Below, piece after piece: positions 7,651 to 15,578 of a stretch of 46,676 bases of DNA (position 1 is its first letter; every line of letters starts with the position of its first letter). The notes below the pieces were generated by a model. The model had not been told where the DNA came from, did no database searches, and saw nothing but the letters and a program-made list of their open reading frames with translations. Source of the stretch: Deltaproteobacteria bacterium (GTDB taxonomy: Bacteria; Desulfobacterota; Dissulfuribacteria; Dissulfuribacterales; QOAL01); the NCBI GenBank assembly GCA_024275145.1, contig JAJRZR010000003.1:1-46676 (forward strand), written 5' to 3'. Both the position numbers and the translations under genes were made by a program.

Positions 7651-8664
7651 ATGAAACCAGAAGACGCTTACAACCCAGGTATGGATAGGCGAGGCCGGGT
7701 AAACTGGTACAGTGAGCTTCCACCGGTCGTGGAAAGGCTTGCGGCTGCATGGGAGAACAAGGGTTACTGCGATCAGGCAGGGGCCATGCCGATCCCCTCC
7801 CACGAATCCGTAGTGCGGATCATACATCACATAAGGCGTATACTCTTTCCGGGCTATTTCACCCAAACCAATATCAACACGGATAACCTGGAATACTACA
7901 TAGGACAGGAGGTAAATATCCTGTTCGAGGATCTTTCCACCCAGATTCAACTGGCCCTCAGGTACGATGCCTTGAACAACAATGCCTGCTGCGACTGCCC
8001 GGCCGAAGGGGGTGAAGAGCGGGCTGCGGCCTTCATAAAAAAATTACCAGGGATAAAGGGCGTGCTGGTCACCGATATAGAGGCTGCGATGGAAGGAGAC
8101 CCGGCTGCTAAGAGCCGGAGCGAGGTTATCTTTAGCTATCCAGGCCTTCTTGCCATCACGGTCTACCGGGTGGCAAACGAATTACACAAGCTGGGGGTCC
8201 CCTTCATACCCAGGATCATGACGGAGTATGCCCACAGCCTTACGGGCATCGATATCCACCCGGCAGCCACCATTGGAGACAGCTTTTTCATAGACCACGG
8301 CACAGGGGTAGTGGTTGGAGAAACCACGGTGATCGGCAGCCGGGTCCGTCTGTACCAGGGCGTGACCATAGGTGCTCTTTCACTTCCAAGGGATGCGGGC
8401 GAGCGCCTCCGGAACAAGAAACGCCACCCTACTATAGAAGATGACGTGATCATTTATTCCAATGCCACAATCCTTGGGGGGGAGACAGTGATAGGCGCAA
8501 GATCGGTCATAGGGGGCAATATCTGGCTTACGGAAAGTGTTCCGCCAGACACGAGGGTCATCCTGAAGAGGCCGGAACTTGTGTATTCGGACAAGGGAAG
8601 GCGGCGCCTTCAATGTGGCCAAACCAGACGATACAAGGGGAAGAGATATGAATGTACTTCTTAG
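7651..8664 (+). CDS. cysE: Serine O-acetyltransferase, EpsC/CysE type
   Basis: 337 residues from the ATG at 7651, one base after the metW stop. GGAAGGGTGAG serves as a binding site, whereas the ATG at 7621 in the same frame has none. The C-terminal half is a left-handed beta-helix of hexapeptide repeats, with [20 protein letters not shown], the [10 protein letters not shown] block and [12 protein letters not shown]. It makes O-acetylserine for the next gene. The long N-terminal domain is typical of the EpsC-like group rather than short enterobacterial CysE. It overlaps cysK by 17 bases. Confidence 0.92.
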   Translation: MKPEDAYNPGMDRRGRVNWYSELPPVVERLAAAWENKGYCDQAGAMPIPSHESVVRIIHHIRRILFPGYFTQTNINTDNLEYYIGQEVNILFEDLSTQIQLALRYDALNNNACCDCPAEGGEERAAAFIKKLPGIKGVLVTDIEAAMEGDPAAKSRSEVIFSYPGLLAITVYRVANELHKLGVPFIPRIMTEYAHSLTGIDIHPAATIGDSFFIDHGTGVVVGETTVIGSRVRLYQGVTIGALSLPRDAGERLRNKKRHPTIEDDVIIYSNATILGGETVIGARSVIGGNIWLTESVPPDTRVILKRPELVYSDKGRRRLQCGQTRRYKGKRYECTS

Positions 8665-9574
8665 CGATGTCACCATGGCGGTGGGAGGCACGCCCTTGGC
8701 CAGGCTGAACCACCTGGCCAAGGGGCTTCCAGCCGAGGTATATGCGAAACTTGAATTCCAGAACCCACTTTCCAGTGTCAAGGATCGCATAGGCCTTGCC
8801 ATGATCGAGGCCGCGGAGGCACAGGGGAAGCTGAGGAACGGGATGACAGTCATAGAGCCTACCAGCGGCAATACCGGGATTGCGCTTGCGTTCGTGTGTG
8901 CGGCAAAGGGTTACCGGCTGGTGCTTACCATGCCGGATACCATGAGCCTCGAAAGGCGTGCCCTGCTCAGGCATCTTGGCGCGGAATTGGTGCTCACCCC
9001 TGGTACCCAGGGGATGAAAGGTGCCATCGAAAGGGCAAGGGAGCTCCTGGACGAGATCGGTGACGCCTTCATGCCGAATCAGTTTGCCAACCCGGCAAAC
9101 CCGGAGGTACACAGAAGGACCACGGCGGAAGAGATCTGGCAGGATAGCGATGGCAGGGTGGACATCCTGGTGGCAGGGGTTGGGACCGGTGGGACCATCA
9201 CCGGGGTCTCGGACGTGATCAAGTCCAGGAAGCCCTCCTTCAGGGCCATAGCCGTGGAACCGGCGGATTCACCCGTGCTCTCCGGAGGTGCCCCTGGGCC
9301 GCACAAGATCCAAGGCATAGGTGCGGGTTTCATCCCTGACGTGTTGAGGGTGGACCTCATAGATGAGGTCATGACGGTTACCAATGAACAGGCCATGGAT
9401 ACCGCCAGGAGGTTGGCGAAAGAGGAAGGACTGGTTTGTGGCATATCTTCAGGAGCCGCTGCCTGGGCGGCCTTGAACGTGGCGTCCAGGGCGGAAAATG
9501 CAGGGAAGATGGTAGTATTCATCTTGCCGGACAGTGCGGAACGTTACCTTAGCACGGACCTTGTGCTCAAGTAG
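8648..9574 (+). CDS. cysK: Cysteine synthase (O-acetylserine sulfhydrylase)
   Basis: 308 residues from the ATG at 8648, which follows AAGGGGAAGAG. A frame opening at 8579 is inside cysE and lacks a site. The PLP lysine is about Lys45 in [11 protein letters not shown]. The [10 protein letters not shown] substrate loop, [10 protein letters not shown] phosphate cup and GISSGAA C-terminal motif are all present. It forms cysteine from O-acetylserine and sulfide. CysK versus CysM cannot be settled by eye. Last gene of the operon, 24 bases from the convergent signalling genes. Confidence 0.94.
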   Translation: MNVLLSDVTMAVGGTPLARLNHLAKGLPAEVYAKLEFQNPLSSVKDRIGLAMIEAAEAQGKLRNGMTVIEPTSGNTGIALAFVCAAKGYRLVLTMPDTMSLERRALLRHLGAELVLTPGTQGMKGAIERARELLDEIGDAFMPNQFANPANPEVHRRTTAEEIWQDSDGRVDILVAGVGTGGTITGVSDVIKSRKPSFRAIAVEPADSPVLSGGAPGPHKIQGIGAGFIPDVLRVDLIDEVMTVTNEQAMDTARRLAKEEGLVCGISSGAAAWAALNVASRAENAGKMVVFILPDSAERYLSTDLVLK

Positions 9575-9598
9575 GGCAGGGGGCTGTCTTGACCGGTC

Positions 9599-10693
9599 TC
9601 AGATCTCCATGCATAAGGTTGCACCCTTGCCAGGGCCGTCGCTTTCGGCCCATATCCTTCCGCCGTGGGCGGTCACGATCAGCCTGGCAATAGGGAGATT
9701 CAGGCCGAATCCGTTGGGATGCCGTTTTTCAGGCTCCAGGGCAAAGGCCTTGAAGATCCTTTCCAGGTCCTCCTTCAGGATGCCGCGTCCCGTGTCCTTT
9801 ATACACACCAGGGCCTTGCCGTTACCGGTCTTGCCACAGGTGATATCCACCCTTCCTCCCTTTTCGGTATAGGTGATGGCGTTGTTTATGAGGGTCTCTA
9901 TCACCTGCCCCATATAGTTCTGGTCCACCTCGGCCACAGGGGCACCCTGGCAGGTGACATGCAGGCTGATCCCCGATTCCTCTATCCGGTCGGCAAGCCG
10001 CTCGATCACCTTTTCGATAAGCCCCTTGATGTTTACGGGGCTCTTGTCAAGCCGGAGCTCGGATCCGGCGAAACCGAAGTAGTTTAGCAGGGTCTCCACG
10101 AGTTCCTGGATCCGGTCAAGGGAGGAGTCCATCTCATGGGAGAGATAGATGAGGAAGGACATCTTGTTGTCGTCAAGCATCTTGAGCTTTTCGTAGGCCT
10201 TTATCAGTTGGGCGGTCTTGTCCTCGACCATCTTTTCCAGGTTTTCGCTGTATTTCTTGAGCTCCAGGTTCTGCCGGGCCATGGTAAGGCGCATCTTCCG
10301 GTTTTCGAGGCCCCTTTCAATGACGTTCAGTAATTGCTGCCTGTCCACTGGTTTGTACAGGAAGCTGAATATGTGTCCCTCGTTGACCGCTCTGACGATA
10401 TCGTCCTTTTCTGCCTGGCCGGACAGGACCACGTTGCAGATGTCCGGGTGCTTTCTGTGTATCCTTGCCAGCAGCTCGCTTCCCCGCATTTCCGGCATCA
10501 GCTCGTCGGAGATGACCATGTCCACCTCGTGGTGGTCCACGAAGTCTTCCACATCCTCCGGGTTGACAAAGGTGTAGATCTGATAGGTTCTTCCAAGCAG
10601 GAATCTAAGCTCCTTGAGGATGGATTGCTCGTCGTCCACGAGTACTATGGTGGCCTTTTTTTTCCTTTTTTTTCGCAGCTCTTTTTCAGCCAT
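9599..10693 (-). CDS. Receiver-histidine kinase hybrid protein
   Basis: 364 residues from the ATG at 10693, which overlaps the upstream kinase by eight bases. A longer in-frame extension reads through that kinase. The N-terminal receiver has the DDE acid pair (20-22), phospho-acceptor Asp about 63 (VISDELMPEM) and Lys about 114 (YKPVD). A coiled coil (about 135-175) leads to an H-box with His about 186, but the usual HELRTPL reads HEMDSSLDRI, with the proline lost. The ATPase has N (LINNAITYTEKGG), G1 (DTGRGI) and G2 (GFGLNL) boxes. It has no membrane segment. It could be a cytoplasmic relay taking phosphate from the neighbouring heme-motif kinase; that is inference. Confidence 0.88.
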   Translation of the reverse strand: MAEKELRKKRKKKATIVLVDDEQSILKELRFLLGRTYQIYTFVNPEDVEDFVDHHEVDMVISDELMPEMRGSELLARIHRKHPDICNVVLSGQAEKDDIVRAVNEGHIFSFLYKPVDRQQLLNVIERGLENRKMRLTMARQNLELKKYSENLEKMVEDKTAQLIKAYEKLKMLDDNKMSFLIYLSHEMDSSLDRIQELVETLLNYFGFAGSELRLDKSPVNIKGLIEKVIERLADRIEESGISLHVTCQGAPVAEVDQNYMGQVIETLINNAITYTEKGGRVDITCGKTGNGKALVCIKDTGRGILKEDLERIFKAFALEPEKRHPNGFGLNLPIARLIVTAHGGRIWAESDGPGKGATLCMEI

Positions 10694-12716
10694 TGTCTTT
10701 TCCTTTTCCTGGAAGCAACCTGGTGGTGCTGCCCCCTGGAGTATCCTTGCGGAGGAAAACCGTAAAGCATGCGCCTTCCCCGTATTTGCTCTCAACGGTT
10801 ATGTGCCCGCCGTGGGCCTCGACTATCATATGGGACAGGTTCAACCCAAGCCCTGTACCCTGTCCAACGCTCTTGGTGGTGAAGAACGGGTCGAAGATCT
10901 TGTTTATTATCTCCTGCTTTATCCCTATTCCATTGTCCTCAAAGCTTGCCTCCAGGTATTTGGTCCTGTGGTTGTAACGGGTTGTGATCTTGAGCCGTCC
11001 TTCCTTCTTGGAAAGCCCCTTTTCCTTTATGGCATCCCTTGCGTTTATTATGAAGTTGATGAAAACCTGGCCGAGTTCCTGGGCCATGCCCTGGAATGGC
11101 GGGAGATCGTTGGCAAGGTCCGTCTCGATAGTCATGTCATACTTGACCTGGCTGTGGGTAAGGGTTACCGCGTCGTTTACAATGGTATTTAGATCACACA
11201 GTATAAAGTTGTCCTCAAAGTGGGCCATACGTTTCGTACTCTTTATTATTTTATCGATACGGCCAACAGAGAGGATGTTGCGTTCGGCAATGTCATCGAG
11301 CGCTTCGAGGACAAGGTCTATATCTAGGTCCATGATCAGTTCGCGGAGATTTTCCTTGCCTTTCTTGCAGTTATCATCCCTGTCCTCGATGAACCGCTTG
11401 AGCTCGATGATGAGTTCCTTTACGAATTCCACGTTCATCTTCAGCCCTTCCATGGAGAAGCCTATGGCCTGGGCAGGGTTGTTGATCTCGTGGGCGATAC
11501 CGGCAACCATCGTCCCTAGGGACGCCAGTTTTTCCTGTTTTATGATGTGTGCTTGGCTTTCCTGAAGGGCCTTTTCCGCCCTCTTGCGCTTTGTGATATC
11601 GCGGATCATGGCGATGGAAAGCCTGTTTTCTCCGAGCTGCATCTCGCTGAGCGAGATCTCTATGGGGAAACGGGTTCCGTCCTTTCTGAGGCCAGTAAGC
11701 TCATACGGGCTGTCGGTCACCTTTACCACGCTCTTGTCCAGGCAGTTGGTTATCTTGCCCTTGGCCTTGTCCAGTCCTGGCAGATGGACAAGACCACAGA
11801 TGTTTTTGCCCTTGACCTCGTTGCGGCTATATCCGAAGAGCCTTGAAGCAGCAGGGTTGAATGATTCTATCTGTCCCCTTTCATCTATGGTTATCAGGCC
11901 GTCGAGCATGTTGTCGATGATGGATCGGGTCCTTGCCTCTGCCTTTTCCTTTTCACGAATGGATTGGGTGATCCAGTGGGTCCCCATGAAGATACCCATG
12001 AGGCCAAGGAGCCAGAAGGCAATGTAGGTTATGGAAGACGCCAGCATCTGTGACCTGGAAATTGCAAGAAGCGGTGTCATGGGGACAGAGACGCTGATGC
12101 CACCCCTGATGTCCCCTACCTGATAGCCCTGGGCCGCATGGCACTTGAGACAGCCTTTTTCCGTTATCATGGGGCGCATGAAACGAAGGTATGGCTCCCC
12201 ATCGATGGTTTCCACGGAAAAGATCTCCTTCTTTCCCTTGGCAAAGTCCTCCAGGGCCTTTTGTTCCCATGGATCGGCAGCGTTCTCGGGACGGATCGGG
12301 TCCAGGCTGGTGATGTGCTCGATAGGGCCGAAGGCCTTTGTCTGCATGTCGTAGACCTGCCTGATCATGTATTCCGGGTTGATGAGGGTCAGTTTTTTGC
12401 CGGATACGGTTACTATGTTCGATTCCGGTATGTGGGCCAGGTATGGGTTGGGCCTGGTCTTCTTGGTTACGGGTACGAAAACACCGTGATGTTCTGTGGC
12501 CCACCTGTAGTATATGAGATCCTTTTCATAGACCGTCCTGGCCTCGTTCAGCGCCACCTCGAAGGTGTTTTTTTTCTGCCGCATGATGTTCCACGCCAGT
12601 AATGATCCCATTATGATAGTGGCCATCAATGCCCATACGGCTGCGAATCCCCACACATAGGGGACCAACCTTGAAAATTCGAATTTTTGTTTCTTTGTCC
12701 TGCGTTTCGTTATCAT
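10686..12716 (-). CDS. Membrane histidine kinase with DUF3365-type c-heme motif sensor
   Basis: 676 residues. Transmembrane helices at about 21-44 and 226-248 enclose an extracytoplasmic DUF3365-like domain (Tll0287 type) that carries one CLKCH motif (189-193) followed by GYQVGDIRGGISVSVPM, the domain's signature. Next come a PAS domain (about 265-385), an H-box with His about 409 (VAGIAHEINNPAQAI) and an ATPase with DNGIGI and GTGLGLNLS boxes. The motif predicts a covalently bound heme outside the membrane, so redox state, gas or heme ligand could be the signal. The same domain occurs as a secreted protein at 23270-23950. Downstream of the sigma-54 activator by 58 bases and overlapping the receiver hybrid, it is likely co-transcribed. 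Confidence 0.92.
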   Translation of the reverse strand: MITKRRTKKQKFEFSRLVPYVWGFAAVWALMATIIMGSLLAWNIMRQKKNTFEVALNEARTVYEKDLIYYRWATEHHGVFVPVTKKTRPNPYLAHIPESNIVTVSGKKLTLINPEYMIRQVYDMQTKAFGPIEHITSLDPIRPENAADPWEQKALEDFAKGKKEIFSVETIDGEPYLRFMRPMITEKGCLKCHAAQGYQVGDIRGGISVSVPMTPLLAISRSQMLASSITYIAFWLLGLMGIFMGTHWITQSIREKEKAEARTRSIIDNMLDGLITIDERGQIESFNPAASRLFGYSRNEVKGKNICGLVHLPGLDKAKGKITNCLDKSVVKVTDSPYELTGLRKDGTRFPIEISLSEMQLGENRLSIAMIRDITKRKRAEKALQESQAHIIKQEKLASLGTMVAGIAHEINNPAQAIGFSMEGLKMNVEFVKELIIELKRFIEDRDDNCKKGKENLRELIMDLDIDLVLEALDDIAERNILSVGRIDKIIKSTKRMAHFEDNFILCDLNTIVNDAVTLTHSQVKYDMTIETDLANDLPPFQGMAQELGQVFINFIINARDAIKEKGLSKKEGRLKITTRYNHRTKYLEASFEDNGIGIKQEIINKIFDPFFTTKSVGQGTGLGLNLSHMIVEAHGGHITVESKYGEGACFTVFLRKDTPGGSTTRLLPGKGKDNG

Positions 12717-12774
12717 CTCTTTTAATTCATCTTGTATTTATCGTGAAAACGTGTCCTCCACTAAGGGGGTATCC

Positions 12775-15225
12775 TCACGGTGATTTGGCGGATACCTGGG
12801 GAACAACAATTCCATATATCTTGAGTTTCCGCCGGAGCGTATCCTTTGATATCCCAAGCTCCCTGCATGTCTTCATCTTCTTGAAATCGTTGCGGTTAAG
12901 TGCCTCAATTATGGCATTTTTCTCGATATCCTTCAATGTCTGGGCACCCTTTGGGGCTACATGTTCCTTTTGGTGCCCTGCCATCCATTCAGGCAGGTGC
13001 TGGGGCAATATGAGGCCATCGTGACACAGTATGAAGGCGTATTCTATGATATTTTCAAGTTCCCGTATGTTGCCTGGGTAGTCGTGCTTCATGAGCAGGG
13101 AAAGGGCCTCTTCCGAGATACCCCTTACGTCACGGTTGCGCTGGCGGTTGAATTTTTCCACGAAGTGTTCCACCAGAAGCGGGATGTCTTCCATTCTTTC
13201 CCTCAGGGGGGGGAGTTCGATCTTTACTACGTTAAGTCTGTAATAGAGGTCTTCCCGGAATGTCCCTCTTTTTACCATCTCCTCCAGGTTCTTGTTGGTG
13301 GCAGCTATTATCCTGACGTCCATCTTTACCGGTGTGTTAGAACCCAGGGGCTCGTAGGTTCTTGTCTGGATGACCCTCAAGAGCTTTACCTGCATGGCAA
13401 GGGAGATGTCCCCTATTTCATCGAGGAAAAGTGTGCCCTTCTCCGCTGCGGCAAACCTTCCTTTCTTGTCCCTTTTGGCGTCTGTGAAGGCCCCGGCCTT
13501 GTAACCAAAGAGCTCAGACTCCAGCAGGCTGTCCGGCAATGCCCCGCTATTTACCGCTACGAAGGGTTTGTCTTTCCGGTTGCTCAACCTGTGAATGGAT
13601 AGGGCTATGAGCTCTTTTCCTGTACCGCTTTCACCAAGGACCATTATGTTGCTGTCGCTCTTGGCAAATTCGGGCAGCACTGAAAGTATCCTTTGCATTT
13701 TGGGGCTTCTACTGAGTATGCCGGACTGCTTGCTGTCGCTTGAGAGCTTGCGCCTTAGTTCCGTAACCTCTGTCAGGTCTCTGATGGCCCCGACGCCTCC
13801 TATGACATTGCCTTCATCATCTACCAATGCAGTGGCACTCAGGCTCACCGGTATCATCCGGCCCTGTCTTCCCCTGATGGATACGTTTTGGGCAATGGTT
13901 TTGGCCTTGGTATTAAGGGCCTTCACCATTGGACAGTCAGAGCTGCATACGCTGGCCTGGAGTACCTGCCGGCAGGGCCTGCCGATGGCATTCTTGGCGG
14001 CATAGCCGGTTATCTTTTCAGCGGCCTTGTTGAAGGACGTGATGATGAAGTTTTCATCTATGGTGAACACACCATCCGCTACACTGTCCAATACGAACTG
14101 ACTCTGAAGTTCATTGGTCACGTCCCTGAAGGTCTGCACCATGCCCAGGATATTTCCCTGGGGATCGAACATGGGGACACTGCTCATTGAGACAGGGACT
14201 ACCCGGTCACCCTTGAGCTTCAAATAGATGTGCTTGTTGATCCATGGCTCAGGCCTCGAACCGTCATGGGCAAGCTGTCCCATTCTCACGCGGCATTGGT
14301 CGGAGAAGAATATGTCGTGGCAACGTTTGCCTATGGTTTCTTCCGGCCTGTAGCCGGTTATCTTTTCAGCGGCCTTGTTGAAGGACGTGATGACCCCATC
14401 CTTGTCAGTCGTGAATACGCCATCTATCACATGATCCAGGATGAGGTCCGTCTGGATCTTATCCGTGTTGTCATGGAAGTTTTCTACGCCACCAATGAGT
14501 TCCCCCCTGGCGTTGAGCAAGGGGGTGGCTCGAACGCTTACAGGAAGCAGGTTGCCATTGGCCGATTGGATATAATTGCTCTGCCTGACAACGGGCTTTT
14601 TTTCGTTGATGGCCCTGACCAGGGGCAGGTTGGCCCGCTCAGACTGGAATGGATAGAATATCTCAAAGAAGGGCCTTCCAAGTACCTCCGTCTGGCGAAA
14701 TCCTGTCAGGCCTTCGGCGGCCTTGTTGAACATGGTTATCCTGAAATCAAGATCCACCGTAAATACGCCTGAAAATACGCTGTCCAGGACAAGCTGTCGC
14801 TGGAACAGTTCTTGGATTTCCTGGAAGGACTGAACGCCGCCCACGATTTTTCCATTCTTGTCGGTAAGCAGAGAGGCGCTTACCATGACAGGGACCAGAC
14901 GGTCCTTGATCAACAGGTGCCTGGTGACCTTGGCCATCGGCTCCTTGCTATCCAGTACCTCTGCCACGATACAGAAGTCCTTTTCCCCAGTGGGGGAGTC
15001 AAAAAGCTCGGTGCAATTCTTGCCAATAGCCTCTTTTTCGGGGATGCCGGTCAGACTTTCAGCGGCCTTGTTGAAGGATGTGACTTCAAGGTCCATATCC
15101 ACGGTGAATACGGCCTCTGTCAGGTTGTCCAGGATCAGCTTGCGCTGGATGGCATCATTGAATATTGCCGAAGTGAGGCGATGCAGGGTTCCGATTACGT
15201 CGGACAGTTTGTCGTCCTTGATCAT
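12775..15225 (-). CDS. Sigma-54-dependent activator with four PAS domains
   Basis: 816 residues. Four PAS domains lie in tandem (about 28-140, 143-255, 259-370, 375-485), each with a copy of the SFNKAAE...TG signature. An AAA+ domain follows with Walker A GESGTGKE, the sigma-54 contact loop GAFTDA and Walker B LFLDEIGD, then a Fis-type helix-turn-helix at the C-terminus (about 770-815). There is no receiver domain, so it probably senses through PAS. PAS4 contains CRQVLQASVCSSDC and PAS3 and PAS1 also carry paired cysteines, a possible metal or redox site. A 43-base stretch is identical in PAS3 and PAS4. The kinase genes follow. GGTGAC lies upstream of the ATG. Confidence 0.93.
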   Translation of the reverse strand: MIKDDKLSDVIGTLHRLTSAIFNDAIQRKLILDNLTEAVFTVDMDLEVTSFNKAAESLTGIPEKEAIGKNCTELFDSPTGEKDFCIVAEVLDSKEPMAKVTRHLLIKDRLVPVMVSASLLTDKNGKIVGGVQSFQEIQELFQRQLVLDSVFSGVFTVDLDFRITMFNKAAEGLTGFRQTEVLGRPFFEIFYPFQSERANLPLVRAINEKKPVVRQSNYIQSANGNLLPVSVRATPLLNARGELIGGVENFHDNTDKIQTDLILDHVIDGVFTTDKDGVITSFNKAAEKITGYRPEETIGKRCHDIFFSDQCRVRMGQLAHDGSRPEPWINKHIYLKLKGDRVVPVSMSSVPMFDPQGNILGMVQTFRDVTNELQSQFVLDSVADGVFTIDENFIITSFNKAAEKITGYAAKNAIGRPCRQVLQASVCSSDCPMVKALNTKAKTIAQNVSIRGRQGRMIPVSLSATALVDDEGNVIGGVGAIRDLTEVTELRRKLSSDSKQSGILSRSPKMQRILSVLPEFAKSDSNIMVLGESGTGKELIALSIHRLSNRKDKPFVAVNSGALPDSLLESELFGYKAGAFTDAKRDKKGRFAAAEKGTLFLDEIGDISLAMQVKLLRVIQTRTYEPLGSNTPVKMDVRIIAATNKNLEEMVKRGTFREDLYYRLNVVKIELPPLRERMEDIPLLVEHFVEKFNRQRNRDVRGISEEALSLLMKHDYPGNIRELENIIEYAFILCHDGLILPQHLPEWMAGHQKEHVAPKGAQTLKDIEKNAIIEALNRNDFKKMKTCRELGISKDTLRRKLKIYGIVVPQVSAKSP
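14003..14045. repeat. 43-bp exact direct repeat, copy in PAS4
   Basis: Identical to 14351-14393, offset 348 bases (116 codons, one PAS unit). It encodes the FNKAAEKITGY strand of the PAS core. Identity at DNA level, with diverged flanks, suggests recent local conversion or selection on the sequence. Confidence 0.9.
14351..14393. repeat. 43-bp exact direct repeat, copy in PAS3
   Basis: Partner of 14003-14045. PAS1 (near 15058-15088) has a less similar version. Confidence 0.9.
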
Positions 15226-15578
15226 TTATTTGTCACCATTGCGTAAGGGAATTTTTATTCTTTAATATAATACTATTAAGCCCAGATGGAATACTAGGCA
15301 CCCCGGCCTTTGGGCCTATGGGAGGATATTTTACGGTGAGACCATCTCGGATCATCTATGTTTCAGGATCCTTGCCCGGGGCGTTGCATCCAGGATAGGG
15401 ACATCAGCCTTCTATTTTTTTATTTTAAGAAGGTTGTTAAATAAATCCAAGTCCCTTTAGATGGGGTGGGGTTGATATGGCTCCATGTGGCCAGTGCGTT
15501 TTATATCGTATCCATTTTCTTCTCCGGGCAAGTCCCGAAGTAGTCCGGCTGGAGGCGGGTTCTTGAATGGTTCCAAGC
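15226..15578. other. Intergenic region, no gene seen
   Basis: 353 bases between the ATPase 3' end and the sigma-54 regulator start. The stretch at about 15255-15285 is A/T-rich and read leftward contains a TATTATATTA stretch that may be the regulator's -10 region. A 69-codon frame at 15437-15646 has no protein-like features. No clear terminator was found for the ATPase gene. Confidence 0.55.
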
